Shown: piece by piece, positions 1 to 7,372 of the stretch | How the letters are laid out: every line of letters starts with the position of its first letter | Position numbering within the stretch: the first letter of the stretch is position 1 | NCBI GenBank assembly: GCA_947448525.1 | Contig: CANFNV010000008.1 | Coordinates: 1 to 64,000 of the forward strand | DNA length: 64,000 nucleotides | DNA from: Flavobacteriaceae bacterium | Lineage (GTDB): Bacteria > Bacteroidota > Bacteroidia > Flavobacteriales > Flavobacteriaceae | Direction of reading: 5' to 3' | The notes under the pieces: generated by a model | Told to the model about the DNA's origin: nothing | What the model saw: only the letters and a program-made list of their open reading frames with translations | The model's database searches: none | Position numbers and translations under genes: made by a program

Positions 1-8
1 TATCTTTG
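1..8 (+). promoter_or_regulatory. -7 box of the first lipoprotein gene
   Basis: TATCTTTG is an exact match to the Bacteroidota -7 consensus TAnnTTTG. It lies 37 bases before the ATG at 46, giving a leader of about 30 nt. The matching -33 element would be outside the window. Confidence 0.6.
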
Positions 9-45
9 CTCCGAATTAATAATTAACCTTTTATATTAAATTAAG

Positions 46-288
46 ATGAAAAAAGTATTTTTAAGTTTAGCTGTTATCGCTGCATTAACTGTAGTATCTT
101 GTAAACAATCAGAAAACGCTGAAGCTCCTGCTGCTGACACAACTGCTGTTGACACAACTGCTGCTCCTGCTGCTGATACAACTGCTGCTCCTGCTGCTGA
201 CACAACTAAAGCTGCTGAAGCTGCTGCTCCTGCTGCTGCTCCTGCTGCTGCTCCTGCTGCTGCACCTGCTGCACCTGCAAAAAAATAA
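46..288 (+). CDS. Small Ala/Pro/Thr-rich lipoprotein
   Basis: An 80-residue protein with a lipoprotein signal peptide: MKK start, hydrophobic core, and a lipobox ending VVSC with Cys19 as the likely lipidated residue. The mature part is almost entirely low complexity, made of repeats of the type AAPAADTT followed by a run of AAAP units and a final KK. No folded domain is visible, so it probably acts as a flexible envelope-anchored tail or spacer; no specific function can be given. It stands alone with its own -7 box and terminator. The underlying DNA is a run of near-identical gctgctcct and gacacaact units, so its length is likely to vary between strains. Confidence 0.8.
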   Translation: MKKVFLSLAVIAALTVVSCKQSENAEAPAADTTAVDTTAAPAADTTAAPAADTTKAAEAAAPAAAPAAAPAAAPAAPAKK

Positions 289-313
289 TTAGAACTTGTT
301 TCTAATTTAAATT

Positions 314-339
314 AAAGCCTCGCAATGCGAGGCTTTTTT
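314..339 (+). terminator. Rho-independent terminator of the small lipoprotein gene
   Basis: Perfect 10-bp stem AAAGCCTCGC / GCGAGGCTTT with loop AAT, followed by T residues. It sits 25 bases after the stop at 288. On the opposite strand it also follows the end of the convergent gene at 356-721, with a weaker T tract, so it may work in both directions. Confidence 0.85.
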
Positions 340-355
340 GTTGATTATATTTTTT

Positions 356-721
356 TTATTGAAAAACATCTTCTGCAGGTGGAAACACATTATGATCTAA
401 AGAAAAATCCAATACTTCAGACTTAACTATTGTTCGCATAATTTCATCAATGCCTTTTTCCATCAAAAATTGTGTTGTATATTTTCTACTTACTGCAATT
501 TCTTTTTCGTTTAAGATTATTTTAAAATACAATTTTCCGTTTTTAGATTTGAACTTCATAAAGAATAATGCCGATACTGATTTCCTCAAAAACTCAATAT
601 CTTCTTCGCATTCAAATCGCAATTCAAAGTCATTACTTATAAAAATTGGCTTCCCCTTTCGAGAAGCAAATTCGTATTTGTAATATCCATTAATCCGTTT
701 AATAATTACGAAAGTTCCCAT
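356..721 (-). CDS. DUF1508 (YegP-like) domain protein
   Basis: A 121-residue cytoplasmic protein with no signal peptide or membrane segment. The start (MGTFVIIKR...GYYKYEFASRKGKPIFISNDF) follows the DUF1508 pattern: a short strand, a substrate-like Y/F-x-F strand, then a glycine turn and a second strand before a helix containing E-E-D-I-E-F. The family is small and of unknown biochemical role; the usual domain is about 50 residues, so the C-terminal 60 residues here are extra and I do not recognise them. It is convergent with the lipoprotein gene and has no close operon partner. The assignment rests on the N-terminal pattern only. Confidence 0.5.
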   Translation of the reverse strand: MGTFVIIKRINGYYKYEFASRKGKPIFISNDFELRFECEEDIEFLRKSVSALFFMKFKSKNGKLYFKIILNEKEIAVSRKYTTQFLMEKGIDEIMRTIVKSEVLDFSLDHNVFPPAEDVFQ

Positions 722-842
722 AGCATATTAAAATTGAAAGGTGTTAAAACAAAAAAGCTGCAACTATTTTTCTATTATTATCTTCTCTAAAATCTGCAGT
801 GCTTTAGGATTAAAAATAGCAGCATTATTATCAAAAATAGAT

Positions 843-1631
843 TTATAAACGACCAAACTTGTCTTTATTTTTCATTCCAATAATTAATTTAAATAACGAT
901 TTATCAGTATTGGGCGAAACACCAAAACCGTACCCAAAATTCAATATCCAATCTCCTATATTAAATCCATCAAGTGTAAAAAAAACTTGATGTTGCTGTT
1001 GGTTTAATGGTCCGATATTATTTAGTGTTCCCAAACCACTATAATATTCTATACCTGGAGCAAATTTGTTCTGAATTAGATAGTTTATTTTGAAAGAAGG
1101 AGAAAAGCTTAGACTTTGATTTTTATTATAACCGTCAAAAGATTTAACAAAACTGAAATTTACAGAAGCATATAATTTACTAAATTGCTTGTCAATTATT
1201 GGTGCAACTTCTAATGTAATTCCATCTGCAAAATAATTTTTATTTTGAAAACCCAAATCTGCTACCACTCCTAAACCAAAAGGTAGTTTGTATTTTTTAG
1301 GAAGAATTAATAAATTATGAAAATGTGTTGCCGTATAATTAGTTCTATTATTATCTCCTATTGCATAATAAGCAACAACGCTTGACTCGAAATGATTGGA
1401 AAACCAATGACTAAATTCTAGAGCGGAACACCACAAATGATTGGAAGGCACCGTGCCATAACTGGAATTATTCACACCATTAAAAACATAACAAGCATGC
1501 AATTGAAAAACAATATCATGTTCATTATTAGTTTCTGTTCCATGAACTTCAATGACATAATTATCTTGTGCTTTTGCAGAAAACGCGATTGAAAAAAAGA
1601 AGAAAAGAATTATTTTTTTATAATTATTCAT
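843..1631 (-). CDS. Secreted outer-membrane-like protein, unknown function
   Basis: 262 residues with a clear Sec signal peptide (hydrophobic FFFF core, cleavage after SAKA-Q near residue 22). The mature part is rich in aromatic residues and alternating strands such as LSFSPSFKINYLIQ and WILNFGYGFGVSP, and ends near a strand, consistent with a small beta-barrel or transporter-like outer-membrane protein. It also has a region of His and Trp residues (HLWCSALEFSHWF). I do not recognise the family. It lies downstream of the tRNA-Leu terminator and probably has its own promoter in the 100 bases before the ATG, although no good -7 match was seen there. Confidence 0.65.
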   Translation of the reverse strand: MNNYKKIILFFFFSIAFSAKAQDNYVIEVHGTETNNEHDIVFQLHACYVFNGVNNSSYGTVPSNHLWCSALEFSHWFSNHFESSVVAYYAIGDNNRTNYTATHFHNLLILPKKYKLPFGLGVVADLGFQNKNYFADGITLEVAPIIDKQFSKLYASVNFSFVKSFDGYNKNQSLSFSPSFKINYLIQNKFAPGIEYYSGLGTLNNIGPLNQQQHQVFFTLDGFNIGDWILNFGYGFGVSPNTDKSLFKLIIGMKNKDKFGRL

Positions 1632-1689
1632 ATTTCTTTTGCATTAATAAAATAGAATTTTTTAGTGCTTTTTGGTAAGTCATAAAATG

Positions 1690-1732
1690 AAAAAACCGCA
1701 ACATATTGAATAACAATATAATTACGGTTTTT
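1690..1732 (-). terminator. Terminator of the tRNA-Leu transcript
   Basis: Reading the minus strand just past the tRNA 3' end, AAAACCG pairs with CGGTTTT, and inside it ATATTG pairs with CAATAT. The outer stem runs into a T6 tract. It immediately follows the mature tRNA end at 1734. Confidence 0.65.
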
Positions 1733-1733
1733 G

Positions 1734-1818
1734 TACTCGGGACGGGACTTGAACCCGTACGACCATTACAGTCACTGGATTTTAAGTCCAGCGTGTCTAC
1801 CAATTTCACCACCCAAGC
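1734..1818 (-). tRNA. tRNA-Leu (anticodon UAA)
   Basis: 85 nt on the minus strand. The acceptor GCTTGGG pairs with CCCGAGT (with a terminal G-T), the discriminator is A, and no CCA is encoded. The D arm contains GGTGAAATTGGTAGAC, the anticodon stem CTGGA/TCCAG encloses loop CTTAAAA (anticodon TAA), there is a long variable arm typical of class II leucine tRNAs, and the T arm has GGTTCAAGTCC. The first 12 nt of the gene are also present twice more upstream in the 66-bp tandem repeat. Confidence 0.97.
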
Positions 1819-2004
1819 GTTTTGGTTTGTAATGTTGTAAACTAATTTTTAAAAAAATTAATTAAATACAGCACCACCCAAGCTTTTTCTTTCTTGATGT
1901 TGTAAACTAATTTTTAGAAAAAATTAATTAAATACAGCACCACCCAAGCTTTTTCTTTCTTGATGTTGTAAACTAATTTTTAGAAAAAATTAATTAAATA
2001 CAGC
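1807..2004. repeat. Three 66-bp tandem repeats that include the tRNA-Leu 5' end
   Basis: The 12-mer CACCACCCAAGC starts at 1807, 1873 and 1939, exactly 66 bp apart. Each is followed by about 54 bp that is nearly identical in copies 2 and 3; copy 1 differs in the bases just after the 12-mer and has one A fewer. A fourth, truncated start occurs at 2005. On the minus strand the 12-mer is the first 12 nt of tRNA-Leu (GCTTGGGTGGTG), so copy 1 overlaps the tRNA gene and the other two are upstream relics of the same junction. Confidence 0.9.
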
Positions 2005-2050
2005 ACCAATTAGCTTTTGAAATTAAAAAAATTTAACTTCTATGGTAAAG

Positions 2051-2123
2051 AGCGAAAAACGGGGCTCGAACCCGCGACCTCGACCTTGGCAAGGTCGCGC
2101 TCTACCAACTGAGCTATTTTCGC
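2051..2123 (-). tRNA. tRNA-Gly (anticodon GCC)
   Basis: 73 nt on the minus strand. The acceptor GCGAAAA pairs with TTTTCGC, discriminator T. D arm AGCTCAGTTGGTAGAGC, anticodon stem CGACC/GGTCG around loop TTGCCAA (anticodon GCC), and T arm GCGGGTTCGAGCCCCGT. No CCA is encoded. It lies upstream of tRNA-Leu and has a strong promoter at 2175-2205, so the two tRNAs are probably made as one transcript through the repeat region. Confidence 0.97.
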
Positions 2124-2174
2124 ATTATCAATTTTTGCAAGAACTACAACAACACATCTCCTGTATTGCGGATG

Positions 2175-2205
2175 CAAATGTAATACTTAAATTGAATTAT
2201 ACAAA
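2175..2205 (-). promoter_or_regulatory. Promoter of the tRNA-Gly/tRNA-Leu transcript
   Basis: On the minus strand TTTG (2205-2202), a 19-bp spacer, then TACATTTG (2182-2175), an exact match to the Bacteroidota -33/-7 consensus. The predicted transcript start is about 45 nt before the tRNA-Gly 5' end. Confidence 0.8.
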
Positions 2206-2259
2206 CGTTTTTTGATAAAAAAATATCCTAAATAACCTAACGACTTGAAAACCTAAACT

Positions 2260-4866
2260 TTACTTTTTAGTAAGCATTCTTTTTATTTCGTTTAATTTCA
2301 TTAATGCTTCCACAGGAGTTAAAGTATTAATGTCTAACCCTAAAATCTCTTCTTTTATTTCTTCCAATAAAGGATCGTCTAGGTTAAAAATATTCAATTG
2401 CAGGTCATCTTTTGTCGACTTAATTCCGTTTAAAGCATCGCTAGAATGGTTTTTTTCTAATTTTTTAAGTAGCTTTTGTGCTTTCTGAATTACAATTTGA
2501 GGCATTCCAGCCATTTTAGCCACATGAATTCCGAAACTATGTGCGCTTCCTCCTTTTACTAATTTTCGGATAAAAAGAACCGTATCTTTTAACTCTTTTA
2601 CAGAGACATTGTAATTATGAATTCGAGACAACATTTCGCTCATTTCATTTAATTCATGATAATGTGTAGCAAAAAGTGTTTTTGGTCGTGCCGGATTTTC
2701 ATGTAAAAATTCTGCAATTGCCCAGGCAATAGAAATACCATCATAGGTGCTAGTTCCTCTACCAATTTCATCCAATAACACCAAACTTCTATCGGAAATA
2801 TTATTTAAGATGGAAGCCGTTTCATTCATTTCAACCATAAAAGTAGATTCCCCCATCGATATATTATCACTAGCACCGACTCTAGTAAATATTTTATCAA
2901 TAACTCCCATTCGAACAGCTTCTGCTGGAACAAAACTTCCCATTTGAGCCAATAGAACGATTAAAGCTGTTTGACGTAAAATGGCTGATTTACCCGACAT
3001 ATTGGGTCCGGTAATCATAATTAGTTGTTGGATTTCTCTATCCAAATAGACATCGTTGGCAATATAAGGAACTCCAACAGGCAATTGTTTTTCTATTACG
3101 GGGTGGCGCCCATTTGTGATTTCAAGCTCAAAAGAATCATCGATTATCGGACATACGTAATTATTTTCGATTGCCAATTGTGTGAAGGAAGTCAAGCAAT
3201 CTAATTGCGCCACGAGATTAGCATTCAACTGAACTGGCTTAATATAGGTTGCAATCCAATGTACTAATTGTTCAAACAATTGTCCTTCTATTTGATGAAT
3301 TTTTTCTTCGGCGCCAAGAATTTTGGTTTCATATTCTTTTAATTCTTCCGTAATGTATCGTTCTGCGTTGACTAATGTTTGTTTGCGAATCCATTCGACA
3401 GGCACTTTGTCTTTATGGGTATTTCTAACTTCAATATAATAACCAAAAACGTTATTGAAGGATATTTTTAAGGATGAAATCCCTGTTTTTTCTGATTCTC
3501 TTTTTTCAATCCCTTCTAAAAATTCTTTTCCTGAAAATGCGATTGATCTTAGCTCATCCAATTCTGGATGAATTCCTTTTGCAATGGCATTTCCTTTAGC
3601 AATTGCTACAGGAGCATCTTGATTTAAAGTCGTTTTTATTTTTTCGCGAAGTAAATCGCAACTATGAAAACTATCGCCAATTACACGAACTGCTTCTTGT
3701 TTACTGGCTATAGCTAACGTTTTAATTGGGATAATAGCATCGAGTGATTCTTTCAAATAAATGACTTCTCTAGGAGAAACTTTTCCGGTTGCAATTTTTG
3801 AAATTAAACGTTCTAAATCGGATATTTGCTTGATTTGAAATTGAATTTTTTGAAGAATTTCTGGATTTTCTTTCAAATAAGCAACAACTTCATGGCGGCT
3901 TCTGACTTTATCGGCCTCTTTTAAGGGTAATGCCAACCATCGTTTTAGCAACCTGCCACCCATTGGCGAAAGAGTTTTATCGATTACATCCAATAAAGTA
4001 ACCGCATTAGGATTATAACTATGGTACAATTCTAAATTACGAATTGTAAAACGATCCATCCAGACGTACGCATCTTCAGCAATGCGTTGTATATTAGCGA
4101 TGTGTTGAACTTTGTTATGCTGTGTTTCTGATAAATAATATAAGATTGCTCCAGCAGAAATAATTCCATCATGCAGTTCTTCTATTCCAAATCCTTTTAA
4201 AGAATTGGTTTGAAAATGATTGGTCAAGGTTTCAAGGGCATAATCTTCTTGAAATACCCAATCTTCAAGATAAAAAGTATTAAAATCTTCTCCGAAAGTT
4301 TCCTTAAATAAATTCCTATTGTTTTTTTGGATTAATATTTCACTCGGACTAAAATTTTGAAGCAACTTATCAATATATTCATCATTTCCTTGCGCGGTTA
4401 AAAATTCACCTGTGGAAACATCTAAAAAAGAAATTCCAAGGTGTTTTTTACCAAAATAAATAGAAGCTAAAAAATTATTTGATTTGGACTGCAACACCTC
4501 ATCATTCATAGATACTCCAGGGGTAACTAATTCCGTAACACCTCGTTTCACAATAGTTTTAGTCATTTTTGGATCTTCCAATTGATCACAAATCGCAACT
4601 CGAAGTCCTGCCTTGACTAACTTTGGCAAATAGGTGTTTATGGAATGATGAGGAAAACCGGCTAGAGCAGTTTCTGTTTCACTTCCTGCGCCCCTTTTGG
4701 TTAATGTAATACCCAATATTTTGGAAGCCCTAACTGCATCTTCTCCAAAAGTCTCATAAAAATCTCCTACTCTAAACAACAAACAAGCATCAGGATATTT
4801 TCTTTTTATCTCATTATATTGCTTCATTAAAGGCGTTTCTTTGATGCTTTTTTCTTTTGATTCCAA
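2260..4866 (-). CDS. mutS: DNA mismatch repair protein MutS
   Basis: 868 residues, the normal length for MutS1. It recognises base mismatches and small loops and uses ATP to recruit MutL. The N-terminal mismatch-binding domain has the GDFYETF motif at residues 34-40, with Phe36 and Glu38 as the wedge pair. The core and lever domains follow, then the ABC-type ATPase with Walker A GPNMSGKS near residue 620, the signature STFMVEM, Walker B LVLLDEIGRGTSTYDG and the switch ATHYHEL. The C-terminal helix-turn-helix region is present. The ATG at 4866 gives the usual flavobacterial N-terminus. The gene is transcribed towards the tRNA pair, with 54 bp between its stop and their promoter. No mutL is in the window. 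Confidence 0.98.
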   Translation of the reverse strand: MESKEKSIKETPLMKQYNEIKRKYPDACLLFRVGDFYETFGEDAVRASKILGITLTKRGAGSETETALAGFPHHSINTYLPKLVKAGLRVAICDQLEDPKMTKTIVKRGVTELVTPGVSMNDEVLQSKSNNFLASIYFGKKHLGISFLDVSTGEFLTAQGNDEYIDKLLQNFSPSEILIQKNNRNLFKETFGEDFNTFYLEDWVFQEDYALETLTNHFQTNSLKGFGIEELHDGIISAGAILYYLSETQHNKVQHIANIQRIAEDAYVWMDRFTIRNLELYHSYNPNAVTLLDVIDKTLSPMGGRLLKRWLALPLKEADKVRSRHEVVAYLKENPEILQKIQFQIKQISDLERLISKIATGKVSPREVIYLKESLDAIIPIKTLAIASKQEAVRVIGDSFHSCDLLREKIKTTLNQDAPVAIAKGNAIAKGIHPELDELRSIAFSGKEFLEGIEKRESEKTGISSLKISFNNVFGYYIEVRNTHKDKVPVEWIRKQTLVNAERYITEELKEYETKILGAEEKIHQIEGQLFEQLVHWIATYIKPVQLNANLVAQLDCLTSFTQLAIENNYVCPIIDDSFELEITNGRHPVIEKQLPVGVPYIANDVYLDREIQQLIMITGPNMSGKSAILRQTALIVLLAQMGSFVPAEAVRMGVIDKIFTRVGASDNISMGESTFMVEMNETASILNNISDRSLVLLDEIGRGTSTYDGISIAWAIAEFLHENPARPKTLFATHYHELNEMSEMLSRIHNYNVSVKELKDTVLFIRKLVKGGSAHSFGIHVAKMAGMPQIVIQKAQKLLKKLEKNHSSDALNGIKSTKDDLQLNIFNLDDPLLEEIKEEILGLDINTLTPVEALMKLNEIKRMLTKK

Positions 4867-4962
4867 TGGAAACTAATTTTAAATTAAGTGCACGAATTTA
4901 ATTATTTCTACTCAATATAAAACGATGAAAAAAGTATTTTTAAATTTTAAGTTTTTTTTAAG

Positions 4963-4992
4963 TTGTTTGTTTTATTTTTTTATTTAGATTTG
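4963..4992 (+). promoter_or_regulatory. Promoter of the DUF1573 gene
   Basis: TTG at 4963-4965, a 19-bp spacer and TAGATTTG at 4985-4992 match the Bacteroidota -33/-7 consensus exactly. The expected start of transcription is near 5000, so the ATG at 5019 rather than the in-frame TTG at 4995 is the translation start. Confidence 0.8.
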
Positions 4993-5018
4993 CTTTGAAT
5001 TTATTAAAATTTATAACC

Positions 5019-5507
5019 ATGAAAAGAATATCTTTATTAGCTATGCTAGTTGTTTTTGGTGTTACATCATCAAACGCACAAACAAAATCAAAAGAGAAAA
5101 AAGCGACTAAAGCTGTTGCAACAAAAGTGGAAACTCTAAAAACACCAGCTCTTGATGGCGCAGGGATGATTTATGAAAACGAAACCATTGACTACGGAAC
5201 TATTCCACACAATGCGGAAGGCACAAGAGAATTCGTTTTAACTAACAATGGTAACAAACCATTAGTAATCGAAAGCACTCAAGGTTCTTGTGGTTGTACT
5301 GTACCAACAAAACCAGAGAAACCAATCCAACCAGGAGAAAAAGGCATTATTAAAGTACACTATGCTACTGATAGAGTAGGTCAATTTACAAAAACAGTAA
5401 CTGTTAAATCTAATGCTGTTGGTCAAGAAACTAAAGTTCTTACTATAAAAGGTAATGTGTTACCAGATGCTCCAGTTGCAACTCCAGCTTCAACGGAATT
5501 AAAATAA
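5019..5507 (+). CDS. DUF1573 domain secreted protein
   Basis: 162 residues from the ATG at 5019. It has a signal peptide (MKRISLLAMLVVFGVTSSNAQ), a Lys-rich linker, then a DUF1573 domain of about 100 residues with the typical start YENETIDYGTIPHNAEGTREF and the conserved SCGCTVP segment, followed by an ASH/immunoglobulin-like strand pattern ending in IKGNV. The family is periplasmic or cell-surface in Bacteroidota and is generally of unknown function; the paired cysteines are a family hallmark. It is a single-gene unit with a good promoter and a terminator at 5529, though the SpoU gene follows so closely that it may depend on read-through. Confidence 0.85.
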   Translation: MKRISLLAMLVVFGVTSSNAQTKSKEKKATKAVATKVETLKTPALDGAGMIYENETIDYGTIPHNAEGTREFVLTNNGNKPLVIESTQGSCGCTVPTKPEKPIQPGEKGIIKVHYATDRVGQFTKTVTVKSNAVGQETKVLTIKGNVLPDAPVATPASTELK

Positions 5508-5528
5508 GTACTTTTTAAATTATAATTT

Positions 5529-5557
5529 AAGCTTCCTCTTTAGGAAGCTTTTTTTTT
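5529..5557 (+). terminator. Terminator after the DUF1573 gene
   Basis: Stem AAGCTTCCT / AGGAAGCTT with loop CTTT, followed by a run of T. It lies only about 10 bases before the ATG of the SpoU methyltransferase gene. Confidence 0.85.
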
Positions 5558-5566
5558 AAACTAAAA

Positions 5567-6106
5567 ATGATGAGAAAACTTGAGAATAAAGAGCTAGAAC
5601 GAAAATCTATAGCCGATTTTAAACAAGCTGAAAAAGCTCCGATTAGTATCATTTTGGATGATATTAGAAGTTTGCATAATATTGGTTCGGTATTTAGAAC
5701 ATCGGATGCATTTTTAATTGAAAAAATATATTTGTGTGGAATTACAGCAACTCCACCAAACAAAGAAATTCATAAAACGGCACTTGGTGCAACAGAAACT
5801 GTTTCATGGGAATATAACAATAATGTCATAGAAGTTATTGAAAAATTAAAGCACGAAAACGTCCTGGTTTATGCTGTAGAACAAGTAGAAAATGCAAAAT
5901 TTCTGAATGATTTTCTACCCTTAAAAAACCAAAAATACGCTTTAATCTTTGGCAACGAAGTATATGGCGTCTCACAAGAAGCCGTAAAAATTAGTGATGG
6001 TTGCATAGAAATTCCGCAATTAGGAACCAAACATTCTCTAAACATCTCTGTAAGTGCTGGGATTGTAGTTTGGGATTTGTTTCAAAAACTAAAAAGCTTA
6101 CCCTAA
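5567..6106 (+). CDS. TrmH/SpoU-family RNA 2'-O-methyltransferase
   Basis: 179 residues. SPOUT-fold enzymes transfer a methyl group from S-adenosylmethionine to a ribose 2'-OH of tRNA or rRNA. All three family motifs are visible: motif 1 NIGSVFRTSDAF near residue 45 with the catalytic-type Asn and Arg, motif 2 YALIFGNEVYGV near 125, and motif 3 SLNISVSAGIVVWDL near 160. It lacks the N-terminal substrate-binding domain of RlmB-type enzymes, so it resembles the short tRNA-modifying TrmH/TrmL group; the target nucleotide cannot be read. Two adjacent ATGs (5567, 5570) are possible starts. Its end overlaps the convergent folK-dNK gene by 9 bp. Confidence 0.85.
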   Translation: MMRKLENKELERKSIADFKQAEKAPISIILDDIRSLHNIGSVFRTSDAFLIEKIYLCGITATPPNKEIHKTALGATETVSWEYNNNVIEVIEKLKHENVLVYAVEQVENAKFLNDFLPLKNQKYALIFGNEVYGVSQEAVKISDGCIEIPQLGTKHSLNISVSAGIVVWDLFQKLKSLP

Positions 6107-7231
6107 TTTATTTTGAATTTGATTCAAAATGGAAATATAATCGTCTTGGTTTTTTAAAAAATCCATTTCAGAAACATCAATAATTAAAACATTCAAATCT
6201 TTTTGAGTTTTGATATAATCTAAATAGCCATTATTGATTTTTTCTAAATATTCAGCTTGAATTTCTTGTTCGTAATTTCTTCCTCTTTTTTTAATGTTTT
6301 GAAGTAATCGCTCCGTATTTTGATACAAATAAATATACAATTCGGGTTTTGGCATTTCTTTGTAAATAATGTCAAACAACGTTTTATACAATCTTACCTC
6401 GTCATCTGAAAGGGTTACTTTTGCAAAAATTAAGGATTTAAAAATATGATAATCGGCAACAATAAAATCTTTAAATAAATCAAACTGGGCTAAATCATCT
6501 GATATTTGCTGGTATCTATCGGCTAAAAAAGACATTTCCAACGGAAAAGCGTATCGGTTTTGGTCTTTATAAAATTTGGGTAAAAAGGGATTATCTGCAA
6601 ATCGTTCTAAAACCGTTTTAGCATTAAAATCTTCCGCAATTTTGGTTGCCAATGTAGTTTTTCCCGCACCAATATTTCCTTCAATAGCAATGTAATTACA
6701 ATTTTTAAAATCAATTTTTTCAAGTGGATGTAGTAACTTATAAATAGAATTACAATCACTTTCGTCTATACATTCTAATAGTAATTCAGAAATGGAAACT
6801 TTATCTATTGGATGCTCCCAGTTAGAAATCAATTCTTTTAAAGGTAATAACACAAATTTTCTGTCTTTTAAAAAGGGATGCGGAATAGTAAGGTTTTCGG
6901 TTTGAATTATTTTGTCATCAAAAGTAATGATATCAATATCAATAACTCTAGGTTGATAACCTGATGCTTTTTCACGAATTCTTCCCAATTGATTTTCTAC
7001 TTTTAATAGTTTTTTTAAAAGTCTTTTAGGCGTAAAATTTGTATGCATCAAAACAGCACAATTATAAAAGTCATCACTATCAAATCCCCACGATTTTGAT
7101 TCATAAAGTGATGAAACCTTAACAATTGTTCCTACTTCATTATGCAATAAATCAATACATTTTTCAATGTTTACTAGCTTTTTACCCAGATTGCTACCTA
7201 ACGAAAGGATTACTTGATGCTGTATCTTCAT
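6098..7231 (-). CDS. folK: FolK (HPPK) - deoxynucleoside kinase fusion
   Basis: 377 residues starting at the ATG at 7231; upstream in-frame codons would add a 36-residue extension that looks non-coding. Residues 1-160 are 6-hydroxymethyl-7,8-dihydropterin pyrophosphokinase: VILSLGSNLG at the start, the conserved YQPRVIDIDIITFD near residue 90 (normally R-x-x-D-x-D), and IPHPFLKDRKFVLLPL. Residues 170-377 are a dNK/dGK-type kinase with Walker A IEGNIGAGKTTL, an ERFADNPFL segment, the DRS-like region and the lid motif KKRGRNYEQ. The first half makes folate precursor, the second phosphorylates deoxynucleosides. The fusion is known in Flavobacteriia. It is divergent from sppA. Confidence 0.9.
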   Translation of the reverse strand: MKIQHQVILSLGSNLGKKLVNIEKCIDLLHNEVGTIVKVSSLYESKSWGFDSDDFYNCAVLMHTNFTPKRLLKKLLKVENQLGRIREKASGYQPRVIDIDIITFDDKIIQTENLTIPHPFLKDRKFVLLPLKELISNWEHPIDKVSISELLLECIDESDCNSIYKLLHPLEKIDFKNCNYIAIEGNIGAGKTTLATKIAEDFNAKTVLERFADNPFLPKFYKDQNRYAFPLEMSFLADRYQQISDDLAQFDLFKDFIVADYHIFKSLIFAKVTLSDDEVRLYKTLFDIIYKEMPKPELYIYLYQNTERLLQNIKKRGRNYEQEIQAEYLEKINNGYLDYIKTQKDLNVLIIDVSEMDFLKNQDDYISILNQIQNKLG

Positions 7232-7268
7232 AAGACACAAAATAACTAAAAGAATTTCATAATTAAAG

Positions 7269-7276
7269 TATATTTG
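7269..7276 (+). promoter_or_regulatory. -7 box upstream of sppA
   Basis: TATATTTG is an exact TAnnTTTG match about 97 bases before the sppA ATG. No convincing -33 element is seen at the right distance. Its position argues against an in-frame start at 7274. Confidence 0.45.
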
Positions 7277-7372
7277 TGCGTTCTGTTGATAACTATTTTT
7301 ATTTTCAGAATAACCAAATGGTTTGTAACAAATTACCATTTTAAACTACTAATTAAAAAATTTAAAATTGTT

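Noticed and set aside
1624..1812. A 62-residue minus-strand open frame over the tRNA-Leu gene (MVKLVDTLDLKSSDC...)
   Set aside because: It is simply the translated tRNA-Leu gene plus flanking DNA; this peptide is a well-known false protein call from tRNA genes.
1807..2010. A CRISPR-like array
   Set aside because: The 66-bp units are continuous tandem copies with no unique spacers between them, and no cas genes are nearby.
4924..4986. A 20-codon frame MKKVFLNFKFFLSCLFYFFI starting with the same bases as the first lipoprotein gene
   Set aside because: It ends inside the DUF1573 promoter, encodes no mature part and is probably chance; it might be a remnant of a lipoprotein start.
7274..7372. 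N-terminal extension of SppA from a TTG at 7274
   Set aside because: The start would overlap the -7 box, and the added 33 residues push the membrane anchor away from the N-terminus.
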